The notes under the pieces were generated by a model, which worked only from the letters and a program-made list of their open reading frames with translations, did no database searches and had not been told where the DNA came from. Below are positions 18,410 to 26,591 of a stretch of DNA of 64,000 bases, piece by piece. Location: positions 434,001-498,000 of the forward strand of contig NZ_JAAVLX010000004.1 of the NCBI RefSeq assembly GCF_013114825.1. The letters are read 5' to 3'. A program made the position numbers and the translations under genes. Source of the stretch: Bradyrhizobium australiense. GTDB lineage: Bacteria > Pseudomonadota > Alphaproteobacteria > Rhizobiales > Xanthobacteraceae. The stretch's first letter is position 1. Every line of letters starts with the position of its first letter.

Positions 18410-18934
18410 TCAGCGCGAGAAACTGCCGCTCGGCATTGGAGCCGGGAAAGCCGATTGTTGCGAAGATTGCGCGGGCGCGGCCGATTGATCGGGCGGTGGA
18501 GCCGTGGTGCGCTTGCGCACGATCTTGGCCGGCTTGGGCGCCGGCGGCGCAGCGGCGGTGCTGGCCTCATCCTCGGGAGCGGCGTCCGGATCCGCAGCCG
18601 CAGCGGCGGGTGCGGCAGCCTGCTTGCCCCTGGATTTCACGCCACGCTTCGATTTCGGTTCCTCCGGCGGAGGAGCCGCAGCGGCAGCCTGCGCGTTCGG
18701 GTCTTCAACCTGCTCCTGGCGGGTGCCCTTGTAGAGATCCTTCGGCACGCCCTGCTCAAGGCCCGGCACGCCTTCGGGGAAAACCGGCTTGCGCTCACCG
18801 GGCAGCTTCTTCTTGGTATCGAGGAAGTCGAGCAGATCGCTCGGATCGAAATTGCCCATGCTGCCGCAGCCCGCCAGCGCCCCCGAAAGCGCGATGAGGA
18901 CGGCGGTTGCGATCAAACGTTGCGGGCGGCGCAT
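18410..18934 (-). CDS. Ala/Pro-rich lipoprotein in the der operon
   Basis: 174-residue predicted lipoprotein: the N-terminus has a signal peptide ending in the lipobox LAGC (Cys23). A short conserved-looking segment follows (SMGNFDPSDLLDFLDTKKKLPGE...PVFPEGVPGLEQGVP), and the rest (residues 80-174) is a low-complexity Ala/Pro/Lys/Gln tail, probably disordered and spanning the periplasm. It lies between a YfgM-like TPR gene and der, where many proteobacteria have bamB, yet no beta-propeller sequence is visible. The function is unknown; a link to outer-membrane assembly is only inferred from position. Confidence 0.75.
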   Translation of the reverse strand: MRRPQRLIATAVLIALSGALAGCGSMGNFDPSDLLDFLDTKKKLPGERKPVFPEGVPGLEQGVPKDLYKGTRQEQVEDPNAQAAAAAPPPEEPKSKRGVKSRGKQAAAPAAAAADPDAAPEDEASTAAAPPAPKPAKIVRKRTTAPPPDQSAAPAQSSQQSAFPAPMPSGSFSR

Positions 18935-18963
18935 ATTGGATTTCCCAACTCGTTTTGCCGGCG

Positions 18964-19617
18964 TCAGCTCTTGGCGACCGGCGGCAGCAAGGCCTGCAGC
19001 GCTTCGGCACGCGAACGCAGGCTGGGCGGCGTTTCGCCGTCATTGGCGATCAGGTCCAGCCATTGCCGCGTCGCTGCGGCATCATTGGCACGCCAGGCCG
19101 ACAGCGCCAGCAATTCGCGCGCGGTGTGACGAAAAGTGGCCCCTGGCGCAGTGGCGGCTTCCAGTCGGTCTTTCATATTGGGATAGCTGATGCTTTCCAG
19201 CAGCAACTGGGCCGCGCGAATCCGCGCGAGATCCTGCTCGGCGACGCCGACGCTGCGATCAGCCGCGATCTCGTCGAACATCTTTGCCGCGGCCTGCGGA
19301 TCGCGGTTGGCGACTTCCGCCGCCATGCGCAAGCGTGCCAGCACGCGGTAGCCGAACGGCGCTCTCGCAACGAGATCGGCGAAGGCCGCTTCGGCCTCAG
19401 GGTGCTTGTTGGCTTCCGAAAGCTCGACCGCCTTGTCGAACGCCGCCCCCGCCTCGGCCGCCTTCTTGGCCTCCAGATACTGGTAGCCGCGCCAGCCGCC
19501 CACGGCGGCGATGATCAAAATCACGCCGGCGATGATCAGAAGCGAATACCGGTCCCACAGCTTTTTGAGCTGCTCGCGACGGACCTCCTCGTCTACTTCA
19601 TCAAATAATTCAGACAC
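18964..19617 (-). CDS. YfgM-like TPR membrane protein
   Basis: 217-residue protein with a short cytoplasmic N-terminus, a single transmembrane helix (about residues 26-46, LLIIAGVILIIAAVGGWRGY) and a periplasmic TPR-like domain. The N-terminal pattern SELFDEVDEEVRREQLKKLWDRY is typical of the YfgM/TPR_21 family, which associates with the Sec translocon and periplasmic chaperones in E. coli. The start codon is GTG. It is the first gene of the operon with the lipoprotein, der and the MFS gene, with 29 bases to the lipoprotein start. Confidence 0.85.
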   Translation of the reverse strand: MSELFDEVDEEVRREQLKKLWDRYSLLIIAGVILIIAAVGGWRGYQYLEAKKAAEAGAAFDKAVELSEANKHPEAEAAFADLVARAPFGYRVLARLRMAAEVANRDPQAAAKMFDEIAADRSVGVAEQDLARIRAAQLLLESISYPNMKDRLEAATAPGATFRHTARELLALSAWRANDAAATRQWLDLIANDGETPPSLRSRAEALQALLPPVAKS

Positions 19618-19858
19618 TTAAAGGTATCCCATCCCCGAGGAACCGCAACTTCGGCGGCAGTATCGCGCGCCCGATCCCCGCATGGCCGGGGCGTAACCTA
19701 TCGATATGGCGGTGGCAAGGCAAAGCGAGGCGGATCAAAGCGTTAACAGCGGCTCCCAGCCGCCGAAATCGGCTGGCAATGTTGACATCGCGGTTCAAAG
19801 TTTGGCGTAATCCCGGCCGCCTCCATTGTCGACTCGCCCCCCATTTTTCAGGTGTTTC

Positions 19859-20722
19859 ATGCCTCGCCATGCGCTGGTTTCGATGCTGCTTGCCATCGGC
19901 CTGTTATCCCTAGCCGCAGCGTCACTGGCCGACGACGTCAAGCCGAAAGCGCCCGAGACGGCGTTCTCGGGCAAGTTGCGCCCGGATATTCTGGGCATCT
20001 CGACCGAATCGAACGCCGAATCCGCGCGCGCCATCTTTGACTCGCTGTTCAAGGGCCATACCGACACCAAGACCGACATCCAGCAGCAGAAGTTCGGCAA
20101 CGGCGGTGCCAACTACGTCGCCGCGCTGAATTTCAGTCTCCCCGCCGGTTCGAAACAGAACGGCGAGATGCTCTCGACCAGCTTCTCCTCCCCTGCGAGC
20201 GCCAACCGCGCCTATTTCGTCGCCCGCAACATGACCTTTGCGCCGGACCAGCAGCCGTCGAAATCGGACATGATCAAGGAGATCATGGGCAAATACGGCG
20301 TGCCGACCATCGTCGGTGACCAGCATCTGTATTACATCTACCGCAAGGGCTCGATCATATCGGTCGGCGGCAAGTACAAGGAAGCGACTGCGCTCGAAGC
20401 CATCGACAAGCCGCTCGATCCGAGGGCCGCCGTCAAGCTCAACGGCGACACCGTCCGCGGCAGTTGCGTCGCGGTCGTCAAGCGCGCGCAGGCCAAAGCC
20501 AAGGAACCGAGCGCCATGCTGACCGAGGCCAAAGGCGCAAACTGCGATGGCGTATTGAGCGTGCAGCTCGTTCCGGGCACGCCGGCCGACCGTGTCGGCA
20601 TCGCGCAATTCACTCTGCTGGACGTCAAGCAACTCGTCAGCGCCGCCGCGATCGACGGCGCCGCACTCGCCACCGGGCAGAGCGAGAGCGCGATGCCCAA
20701 AGGTAGCGCGCCGAAGCTCTAA
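19859..20722 (+). CDS. Exported protein of unknown function
   Basis: 287-residue protein with a Sec signal peptide (MPRHALVSMLLAIGLLSLAAASLA, cleavage before DD). The mature part has no motif I recognise; it contains two cysteines (in RGSCVAVVK and ANCDGVLSV) and is rich in Lys and Ala. The open frame starts at 19826, but the ATG at 19859 gives the proper signal peptide. It is transcribed divergently from the TPR gene and has its own 3' hairpin. Similar proteins exist in other Bradyrhizobium as hypothetical exported proteins (from memory). Confidence 0.7.
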   Translation: MPRHALVSMLLAIGLLSLAAASLADDVKPKAPETAFSGKLRPDILGISTESNAESARAIFDSLFKGHTDTKTDIQQQKFGNGGANYVAALNFSLPAGSKQNGEMLSTSFSSPASANRAYFVARNMTFAPDQQPSKSDMIKEIMGKYGVPTIVGDQHLYYIYRKGSIISVGGKYKEATALEAIDKPLDPRAAVKLNGDTVRGSCVAVVKRAQAKAKEPSAMLTEAKGANCDGVLSVQLVPGTPADRVGIAQFTLLDVKQLVSAAAIDGAALATGQSESAMPKGSAPKL

Positions 20723-20750
20723 GCCTGTCGCGCCGACGCGCGGCAGGCTT
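20721..20750 (+). terminator. Strong hairpin at the end of the exported-protein gene
   Basis: A 13-bp stem (AAGCCTGTCGCGC / GCGCGGCAGGCTT, one G-T pair) with a CGAC loop, beginning inside the stop codon. No T-tract follows, so it may work with Rho or as an mRNA-stabilising structure. Confidence 0.6.
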
Positions 20751-20865
20751 GGGACGACGGTTAGCGCGCTTATCGTTGCCAGACAGGCATTTTTGAAAGG
20801 TCGCGGCGTAACCGGAACCTTTCCCCTGCGCTGCAATTGAATCTCCGTTACATGGAGATCAGGCA

Positions 20866-21165
20866 ATGCGCGGATTTCCGCCCATTGTGCCGTATGGCGC
20901 CGATCAAACGATCTATCTGGTCCTGGAAGCCGGGCCGGACGCCATCGTCCAGAAGGTCGAGCGGACTGATTTCGAGACGATCATTGCCGACCTTTTGTCG
21001 GGCCAATTCCGCGACCCGATCGAGGTCGTCGCCTTCAACACGCTTGAACATTGGAGCGAAGACTTATCGAGAGATGTCGCACGCGAAATCCAGTGCCGCT
21101 GCGACATCGAAGGGCATAAGGTTCCGGACTATCTGGAAGATTTTGTAGGCAGCCGTGTCGGTTGA
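20866..21165 (+). CDS. Small conserved hypothetical protein
   Basis: 99-residue acidic cytosolic protein without a signal peptide. It is rich in hydrophobic/acidic alternation (IYLVLEAGPDAIVQKVERTD, FRDPIEVVAFNTLEHWSED) and has one Cys pair (CRC). I recognise no family motif. The frame is consistent with alphaproteobacterial codon use (G/C at third positions), which separates it from the overlapping +1 frame at 20837. It ends one base before the acyl-CoA synthetase gene, which is convergent. Confidence 0.6.
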   Translation: MRGFPPIVPYGADQTIYLVLEAGPDAIVQKVERTDFETIIADLLSGQFRDPIEVVAFNTLEHWSEDLSRDVAREIQCRCDIEGHKVPDYLEDFVGSRVG

Positions 21166-22791
21166 TTAGCGGCTAGCCGATGCCTGCGCCGCAGCCGAGA
21201 TGGCTGAGGCCGCCTCACGGAGTTGCCGCTTCATCACCTTGCCGTTGGCATTGCGCGGCAATGGGTCCGTCCGCAGATCCATGGTTTCCGGCACCTTGTA
21301 GTATGACAACCGCTCGGCGCACCAAGCGCGCAGCACCTCGCCGCTGACGGCATTGCGCGTCACGACGACGGCGTGCACACGCTCGCCCAGCACCGGGCAC
21401 GGCTTTGCGATGATCGCGCTCTCGACCACGTCGGGGTGACCGGCCAGCACCGACTCGACCTCAGCGGAATAGATCTTGAGCCCTCCGCGGTTGATCATGT
21501 CCTTCTGCCGATCGAACACGCGGACGAAATTCTCTTCGTCAATCGAGCCGAGATCACCGGAATGCCAGAAACCGGCGGTAAAACTCTCCGCCGTCGCCGT
21601 CGGATTGTTCCAGTAGCCCTTGATGACGGAGCCGCCGTGAATCCAGATTTCGCCGATCTCGCCGCGCGGCAGTTCGCGGCCGTCGGCATCCATCACGACG
21701 ATCTGTGCGCCGGGACAGGGCAAGCCGACGCTGTCAATGTGACTCGCTGTCAATTCCCCGGGCATCATCGTCGATGGCGATGTCGTTTCGGTCGCGCCGT
21801 AGCAATTCATCAGCTTCAAGCCGGGAATTTTAGCATCTAACTTTTCGATGGTGGCGATCGGCATCGGCGCGCCGCCAAAGCCGCCGATCCGCCAACTCGA
21901 CAGATCGTAGCGGTCGAAATCCGGCTGCAGCAGGCAGAGATTGTACATCGCCGGTACCATCACGGTGTAGGTGACGCGCTCGCGCGCCGCCATCTTCAGA
22001 TATTCCGCCGCCTTGAACTCTGCCATGATGATCAAGGCGCCGGCACAGCGCACCATGGTCATGAGGTTGGCGACCACACCCGTCACGTGGCCGAGCGGCA
22101 CTGCGGCGATCGACCGATCCGCAGCTGTCAGCTTCAGGCACGATACGAACACCATGGCCGAATGAATGATGGTGCAATGGGCGAGCATCGCGCCCTTTGG
22201 CCGTCCCGTGGTGCCCGATGTATAGAGGATCATGGCAGTATCCTCTTCGCCGACCTCGATTGGTGCGGCCAGCGGCGTGTTGTCGGCGAGTTCGGCAAAG
22301 CGCGAGATCCGCGGATCGTCATCGATCGCGATCCAGTGCATCACATCAGGGATCTCTCCGGCATCGGGCACGCGGTCGGCCAACATGGCCTCGTGGATCA
22401 GGAGCTTTGCGCCGCAATCGGTGAGCACGTAAGCGATCTCGGGCTTTTGCTGGCGTGTCGAAAGCAGCACCGTCACCAGCCCGGCATGCGCCGCGCCCAG
22501 CATTGTCAGCACGAATTCGATTCTGTTGCCGAGCAGCAGCGCGACGCGGTCGCCGCGCTGCAGACCGAGTTTTTGAAAACCCGCCGCGATTTGCGCCGAT
22601 TGCAGCGCGACTTCGCGCCATGTCATTCGCGTGGCGCCGCAGACCAGCGCCTCGCCATCCGGATTGGTTGCAACGGCCTCGGCGACCATCGCCGGAATAC
22701 TCTTGGGCCGTTCACAAAAGACCGGAACGACGCGATCACCGAAGCGTGGCTCGAGCCGCATCGCCGGAACGGAGTGCTGCGACCAGTCCAT
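21166..22791 (-). CDS. Class I acyl-CoA synthetase (AMP-binding)
   Basis: 541-residue adenylate-forming enzyme. The ATP-binding P-loop motif is ILYTSGTTGRPKGAML, the A5 motif is NCYGATETTS, the A7-A8 region is HSGDLGSIDEENFVRVFDRQKDMINRGG, and the catalytic lysine is in RNANGKVMKRQL near the C-terminus. The product is an acyl-CoA made from a fatty or aromatic acid; the exact substrate is not predictable. It follows panB on the same strand after 14 bases, so they may share a transcript, although a role for the synthetase in pantothenate metabolism is not shown. Confidence 0.9.
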   Translation of the reverse strand: MDWSQHSVPAMRLEPRFGDRVVPVFCERPKSIPAMVAEAVATNPDGEALVCGATRMTWREVALQSAQIAAGFQKLGLQRGDRVALLLGNRIEFVLTMLGAAHAGLVTVLLSTRQQKPEIAYVLTDCGAKLLIHEAMLADRVPDAGEIPDVMHWIAIDDDPRISRFAELADNTPLAAPIEVGEEDTAMILYTSGTTGRPKGAMLAHCTIIHSAMVFVSCLKLTAADRSIAAVPLGHVTGVVANLMTMVRCAGALIIMAEFKAAEYLKMAARERVTYTVMVPAMYNLCLLQPDFDRYDLSSWRIGGFGGAPMPIATIEKLDAKIPGLKLMNCYGATETTSPSTMMPGELTASHIDSVGLPCPGAQIVVMDADGRELPRGEIGEIWIHGGSVIKGYWNNPTATAESFTAGFWHSGDLGSIDEENFVRVFDRQKDMINRGGLKIYSAEVESVLAGHPDVVESAIIAKPCPVLGERVHAVVVTRNAVSGEVLRAWCAERLSYYKVPETMDLRTDPLPRNANGKVMKRQLREAASAISAAAQASASR

Positions 22792-22805
22792 GGCGCGCGC
22801 CCTCG

Positions 22806-23627
22806 TCAGCTTCTCTTCATCTCATACACGTGCTCGGGTCCCGGGAAAGCGCGCGAGCGTACGTCGCTGGCGTAGCCCTGGATCGCCGCTTCGATCGCGG
22901 GGCCGAGATTGCCATAGCGGCGCACGAATTTCGGCGTCCGCGGCGACAAGCCCAGCATATCCTCGAGCACCAGTACCTGGCCGTCGCAGGCCGCGCTGGC
23001 ACCGATGCCGATGGTCGGAATAGCGATGGTTTCCGTGATCTTTCGCGCCAGCGGCTCGGCGACCGCCTCGACCACGACCGAAAACGCCCCGGCGTCCGAG
23101 ATCGCCTGGGCGTCTTTCAGGATCGGATCCCAACTACCCTCGTCGCGGCCCTGCGCGCGAAACGAGCCAAGCGTGTTGATCGATTGCGGCGTCAGTCCGA
23201 TATGGCCCATGACCGGCACGCCGCGCTCGGACAGGAAAGCGACGGTTTCCGCCATCCGGGCGCCGCCTTCGAGCTTCACCGCGCCGCAATGGGTCTCCTT
23301 CAATATCCGCACCGCCGAATGAAACGCCTGCTCCTTGGAGGCCTCATAGGATCCGAACGGCATATCCACCACGACCAAGGCATGCTTCGAGCCGCGCATC
23401 ACCGCATGGCCCTGCAGGATCATCATGTCGAGCGTCACCGGCACGGTGGTCTCGAACCCGTGCATGACATTGCCGAGGGAATCGCCGACCAGGATGACGT
23501 CGCAGTGGCGATCGACCAGCGCGGCGGTATGCGCGTGGTAGGAGGTCAGCATCACGATCGGATCGCCGTTCTTGCGTGCGCGAATGTCCGGCGCCGTTTT
23601 TCGCTTGATGGCAGATTGCACGGACAT
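22806..23627 (-). CDS. panB: 3-methyl-2-oxobutanoate hydroxymethyltransferase
   Basis: 273-residue PanB, which adds a hydroxymethyl group to 2-oxoisovalerate using methylene-tetrahydrofolate, the first step of pantothenate synthesis. Family motifs are seen: [32 protein letters not shown] (metal-binding Asp), [11 protein letters not shown], and [22 protein letters not shown]. The start at 23627 follows a GGAG ribosome binding site and comes one base after the stop codon of NnrU, giving tight coupling. No panC is seen nearby; it probably lies elsewhere. Confidence 0.95.
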   Translation of the reverse strand: MSVQSAIKRKTAPDIRARKNGDPIVMLTSYHAHTAALVDRHCDVILVGDSLGNVMHGFETTVPVTLDMMILQGHAVMRGSKHALVVVDMPFGSYEASKEQAFHSAVRILKETHCGAVKLEGGARMAETVAFLSERGVPVMGHIGLTPQSINTLGSFRAQGRDEGSWDPILKDAQAISDAGAFSVVVEAVAEPLARKITETIAIPTIGIGASAACDGQVLVLEDMLGLSPRTPKFVRRYGNLGPAIEAAIQGYASDVRSRAFPGPEHVYEMKRS

Positions 23628-23628
23628 G

Positions 23629-24213
23629 TTAGGCTCCAACCACGGGGACGCCGATCACGACCGGATGGAACGCGAAGGCGAGCGCCAGATAGGCGACGAG
23701 ACCGACCGCGATCGCGATCAAATCGTTGCCGGGACCACCGACGGGGATCGGCGGCGCGCCGGCGTCGGAACGATATTTCAACGAAATACGGTCGTACACC
23801 GCCCAAGCGAGAAACGAGCCGAACAGGATGATCGAGCCGAGGTCGCCATTGGCGAGCAGATGCGCCGCCGCCCACAGCTTGATGCCCGTCAGCATCGGAT
23901 GTTTCAGCGTCGTATAGATCCGGCCCCGGATGTAGGACGCGACCACCATGATGACGGCGGGCAGCATCAGCGCCACGGTGATGTGCTTGAGCGCCGTTGG
24001 CGGATACCAGACGTCGATCCAGCCCGTGGCGCGATATTTGGCAAAGCCCCAGATGATCAGCGCAAGCCCCGCGAACGAAGCCAGTGCATAACCGATCTTG
24101 TAGCCGCCTTCGCCGGTCGCCGCGATGACCTGCGCGCGCAGCTTGCGCTGGATGGTGAGCGTGTGGACGCCGAAGAACAGGGCCAACCCCAGGATCATCA
24201 CCAGCAGTCCCAT
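23629..24213 (-). CDS. NnrU family membrane protein
   Basis: 194-residue inner-membrane protein with about five to six hydrophobic segments. It matches the NnrU family (N-terminus [21 protein letters not shown], the segment [13 protein letters not shown] and the conserved RHP-like loop [24 protein letters not shown]). NnrU was first described in connection with nitrite/nitric oxide reduction, but members are widespread and the group also resembles isoprenylcysteine methyltransferase-like membrane proteins. No denitrification genes are nearby. It precedes panB with a one-base gap. Confidence 0.85.
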   Translation of the reverse strand: MGLLVMILGLALFFGVHTLTIQRKLRAQVIAATGEGGYKIGYALASFAGLALIIWGFAKYRATGWIDVWYPPTALKHITVALMLPAVIMVVASYIRGRIYTTLKHPMLTGIKLWAAAHLLANGDLGSIILFGSFLAWAVYDRISLKYRSDAGAPPIPVGGPGNDLIAIAVGLVAYLALAFAFHPVVIGVPVVGA

Positions 24214-24300
24214 GATGTCCTCCCGTCGCGGCTGGTTTTCCGGATTATCCGCGTATCATTTTATTGGCTTGGTGCGCAATGCGCCACGCGGCCGCTCAAC

Positions 24301-24903
24301 TCACGGCTTCTCCGCCTGTTTGCCCAACTCGCGGTTGTCGACGTAGCGGATCGCGATCGGCCGCCCCGCGAGCGCGCCGCCAAGCCCCCCGCTAAACTTC
24401 AGCGGTACACAGGCCGCAAGCGACGCATTGATCGCTTTCAGATAGGCGGCGCGGGTATCCGCCGGAACGCCAGCCGTGGCATACGTCACCCGTGGCGCGG
24501 CAATGATCTCGCCCGAGCGCTTGAAGCTGAAACGCACCGACATCTGCATGCCCTGGCGCGCGGTGTCGGCTGGCGGTGGCGACCAGCAGGAGCGCAACGC
24601 CGCAAAGAGGTCGCCGATCGTATCGAGATCATGGTCCGGCTTGCGGTATTTCGCGGCCTGATCCTGTGGCGGCGCGCTTTCGATCGTGAGTTGCAGATTT
24701 TGGCCGTACGGATAGTCGATTTCGGGAATGCATGGGCCGTCGTTGAACACACTGCAATATGACGGCGTGCACGGCTGGCCGTCGAGCACGCTGCAGGGCG
24801 AATGCGAAAACGGCGTGGCGTCGATCTGGCGCCGCGACTGGGCGTCGGCGGCGCACATCCCGACGAATGTGGTGATCAGAGAGATGATGATGCACCGGAA
24901 CAT
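24301..24903 (-). CDS. Exported protein with TonB/TolA-C-like end, unknown function
   Basis: 200-residue secreted protein with a signal peptide (MFRCIIISLITTFVGMCAADAQ). The N-terminal part contains repeated short loops with cysteines (PCSVLDGQPCTPSYCSVFND, GPCIPEID) that may form disulfides. The C-terminal half (VRFSFKRSGEIIAAPRVTYA ... ALAGRPIAIRYVDNR) looks like the C-terminal fold of TonB/TolA-type energy transducers, in which residues such as G-x-I and a two-strand hairpin recur. There is no membrane-spanning linker. The role is unknown. Confidence 0.65.
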   Translation of the reverse strand: MFRCIIISLITTFVGMCAADAQSRRQIDATPFSHSPCSVLDGQPCTPSYCSVFNDGPCIPEIDYPYGQNLQLTIESAPPQDQAAKYRKPDHDLDTIGDLFAALRSCWSPPPADTARQGMQMSVRFSFKRSGEIIAAPRVTYATAGVPADTRAAYLKAINASLAACVPLKFSGGLGGALAGRPIAIRYVDNRELGKQAEKP

Positions 24904-24974
24904 GCGTCCCTAAACCCTAAAGGCGACACAATTAAGCTGATGCGCGCTTCGGCCGGTATCAAGGCGGACGGTGT

Positions 24975-25532
24975 TCACATCCCTGCGTTCATGGCGGACA
25001 GTTCCGCAATCAGGGCCTTCTCGCTGGGCTGGTCGAGGACGCCGGCCGTATAGAGCGAGATGCCGCCATAAAGCGTGATGTAGACCTTCATCACGGCGCG
25101 GCGACGCTTGGCCGGGCTTTCGATGTCCTGGCAGAATATCCGCATGGCCTGGGCGATGACCTTGTGGACTGCCGCCTGCAACGGCGGATTGTGCTTCATG
25201 GTGGCGTGTGGGCGGCTGGTCATCAGGGCGTAGAGCGCGCGATTGGTGAGCGCGAAGCGGACGTATCTCGCGGTGTAGTCCTGCGGCGTCTCCGACTTGA
25301 CGAGGATGGCGGCGAGCCGCGTATAGGCTTCCGTTGCGACCGCATCCAGCAGCGCTTCTCGGTCGGCGAAATGATTGTACAGCGAGCGGTGCGCGACGCC
25401 GACGGCATCTGCGACCTCGCGCAGGCTCAGTTGCTCATGGCCGGCCGCGGCAACCAGGCGGGTTGCGGCCTTCAGCGCTGCGGATTTCAGGTTGCCGTGG
25501 CGATAGGTCGCCCGGCGCGGCTTTGCGGTCAT
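24975..25532 (-). CDS. TetR family transcriptional regulator
   Basis: 185-residue TetR-type repressor. The N-terminal helix-turn-helix is ARGHEQ-like: LSLREVADAVGVAHRSLYNHFADREALLDAV, with the typical LYNHFxxREAL recognition end. The C-terminal domain would bind a small ligand. I started at MTAKPRRA (25532). It lies 59 bases after the crotonase gene on the same strand, and two palindromes (26341-26355 and 26411-26425) upstream of that gene could be its operators; if so, it controls a two-gene operon including itself. Confidence 0.85.
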   Translation of the reverse strand: MTAKPRRATYRHGNLKSAALKAATRLVAAAGHEQLSLREVADAVGVAHRSLYNHFADREALLDAVATEAYTRLAAILVKSETPQDYTARYVRFALTNRALYALMTSRPHATMKHNPPLQAAVHKVIAQAMRIFCQDIESPAKRRRAVMKVYITLYGGISLYTAGVLDQPSEKALIAELSAMNAGM

Positions 25533-25591
25533 GCGCCCTTCATACAAACGCATGCGACGCAACGCCACTGCCGGACGCCCGAAGTTCTCCG

Positions 25592-26317
25592 TCAGGCGGA
25601 TGCCCGCCCGGCAACACGGTCCTCGCCATATTGCGGCGTAATGTCCTCGTCGATCATGGCGCGGATCATCTTGATGGCAGCCCCGCGCGCCCGGGCCTTG
25701 GTGGCGGCGTGAGCGGCCATGTTGAGGGTGGCAAGCGCCTGCGCGGTTTCCTCTGCCCTGCGCTCCAGCGCAGCCACCGGAACGACGCGGTCAAAGAAGC
25801 CGGCGGTGACGGCCTCCGTGGGGCCGAACATCTCCCCGGTCATCACCGCCCTGCTGAAATAGGCCGGCGTCAGCCGCTGCCGCGCGATCTCGATCGCAAA
25901 ACGCGGCACGGTGAGCCCGATCGCGACCTCGTTCATGCCGATCCGGTAGTCGCCCTCGGCGGCGATACGGTGGTCGCTGGACATAATGAGGAAGGCTCCC
26001 ATCGGGTAGGCGTTGCCCTGGCAGGCCGTCACCACCGGCGTCGGGAATGAGAGGATGCGCAAGGCCAGCTCCGCGCCCGCTTTCACCATTAGATATTGGT
26101 CCTCGGCGCTGCCCTTGGCGAAGACGTTGAGGTCGAATCCCCCTGAAAAATGCTTGCCGCGGGCCTTCAGGATCACGACGGACTTGTCTTTTTCCGCCTG
26201 GTCGAACGCCGCATGCAGGGCGTTGAGCATGCCAAGCGACATCACATTGGCCTTGCCATCGTCGATCACAATGGTGCCGACCGGGCCGGAACGGGAATAG
26301 GTCGCAAAATCAGTCAT
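25592..26317 (-). CDS. Enoyl-CoA hydratase/isomerase family protein
   Basis: 241-residue crotonase-fold protein. The oxyanion-hole segments are seen as KHFSGGFDLN and ACQGNAYPMGAFLIMSSDHR, the second containing the conserved Gly. The canonical hydratase glutamates are not obvious here (the second region reads RIGMNEVAIGLTVP with one Glu), so hydratase activity is not certain; isomerase or another acyl-CoA reaction is possible. The start at 26317 follows a GGGGAG ribosome binding site and precedes the domain start (FATYSRSGPVGTIVIDD). Probably in operon with the TetR gene. Confidence 0.85.
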   Translation of the reverse strand: MTDFATYSRSGPVGTIVIDDGKANVMSLGMLNALHAAFDQAEKDKSVVILKARGKHFSGGFDLNVFAKGSAEDQYLMVKAGAELALRILSFPTPVVTACQGNAYPMGAFLIMSSDHRIAAEGDYRIGMNEVAIGLTVPRFAIEIARQRLTPAYFSRAVMTGEMFGPTEAVTAGFFDRVVPVAALERRAEETAQALATLNMAAHAATKARARGAAIKMIRAMIDEDITPQYGEDRVAGRASA

Positions 26318-26340
26318 GAGCGGACTCCCCTCTTTCAAAA

Positions 26341-26425
26341 GCATCCAGTGGATACTTCCCGACATGGCGGAGCGGCGCAAGAGACTTGCCGGAGCCAGGA
26401 ACGCATGAAGGCATCCACTGGATGC
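26341..26425 (-). promoter_or_regulatory. Two palindromic sites upstream of the crotonase-TetR operon
   Basis: Site 1 at 26341-26355 (GCATCCAGTGGATAC) and site 2 at 26411-26425 (GCATCCACTGGATGC) share GCATCCA-N-TGGATRC. Their centres are 70 bases apart. Site 1 is 24-38 bases before the crotonase ATG. They look like regulator operators, most simply for the downstream TetR protein; this is inference. Confidence 0.5.
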
Positions 26426-26458
26426 ATGAGTAGAAAGCGACCGGCCCCCATCCGGCTG

Positions 26459-26562
26459 TCATCGCCCGGCTTGACCGGGGGACTCAGTATTCCAGAGACG
26501 GTAGCGATTTACGGAGAGGCCGCCGGCGTACTGGATCCCCCGCTTTCGCGGGGGACGACAGC
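26459..26562. repeat. Composite intergenic hairpin repeat
   Basis: Two hairpins between the crotonase and prfC genes: CCCGG-CTTGA-CCGGG (26465-26479) and CCCCCGC-TTTC-GCGGGGG (26537-26554), embedded in a sequence with the 'ctggatccccc...gacgacagcg' edge. I recognise such elements as dispersed Bradyrhizobium repeats (from memory). The rest of the gap carries no gene. Confidence 0.6.
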
Positions 26563-26591
26563 GGCGGTTGGCATGGCGGCGTGCCCTGGCC

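Noticed and set aside
22455..23831. 458-residue frame opposite acyl-CoA synthetase/panB
   Set aside because: Very Arg-rich and antisense to two well-supported genes.
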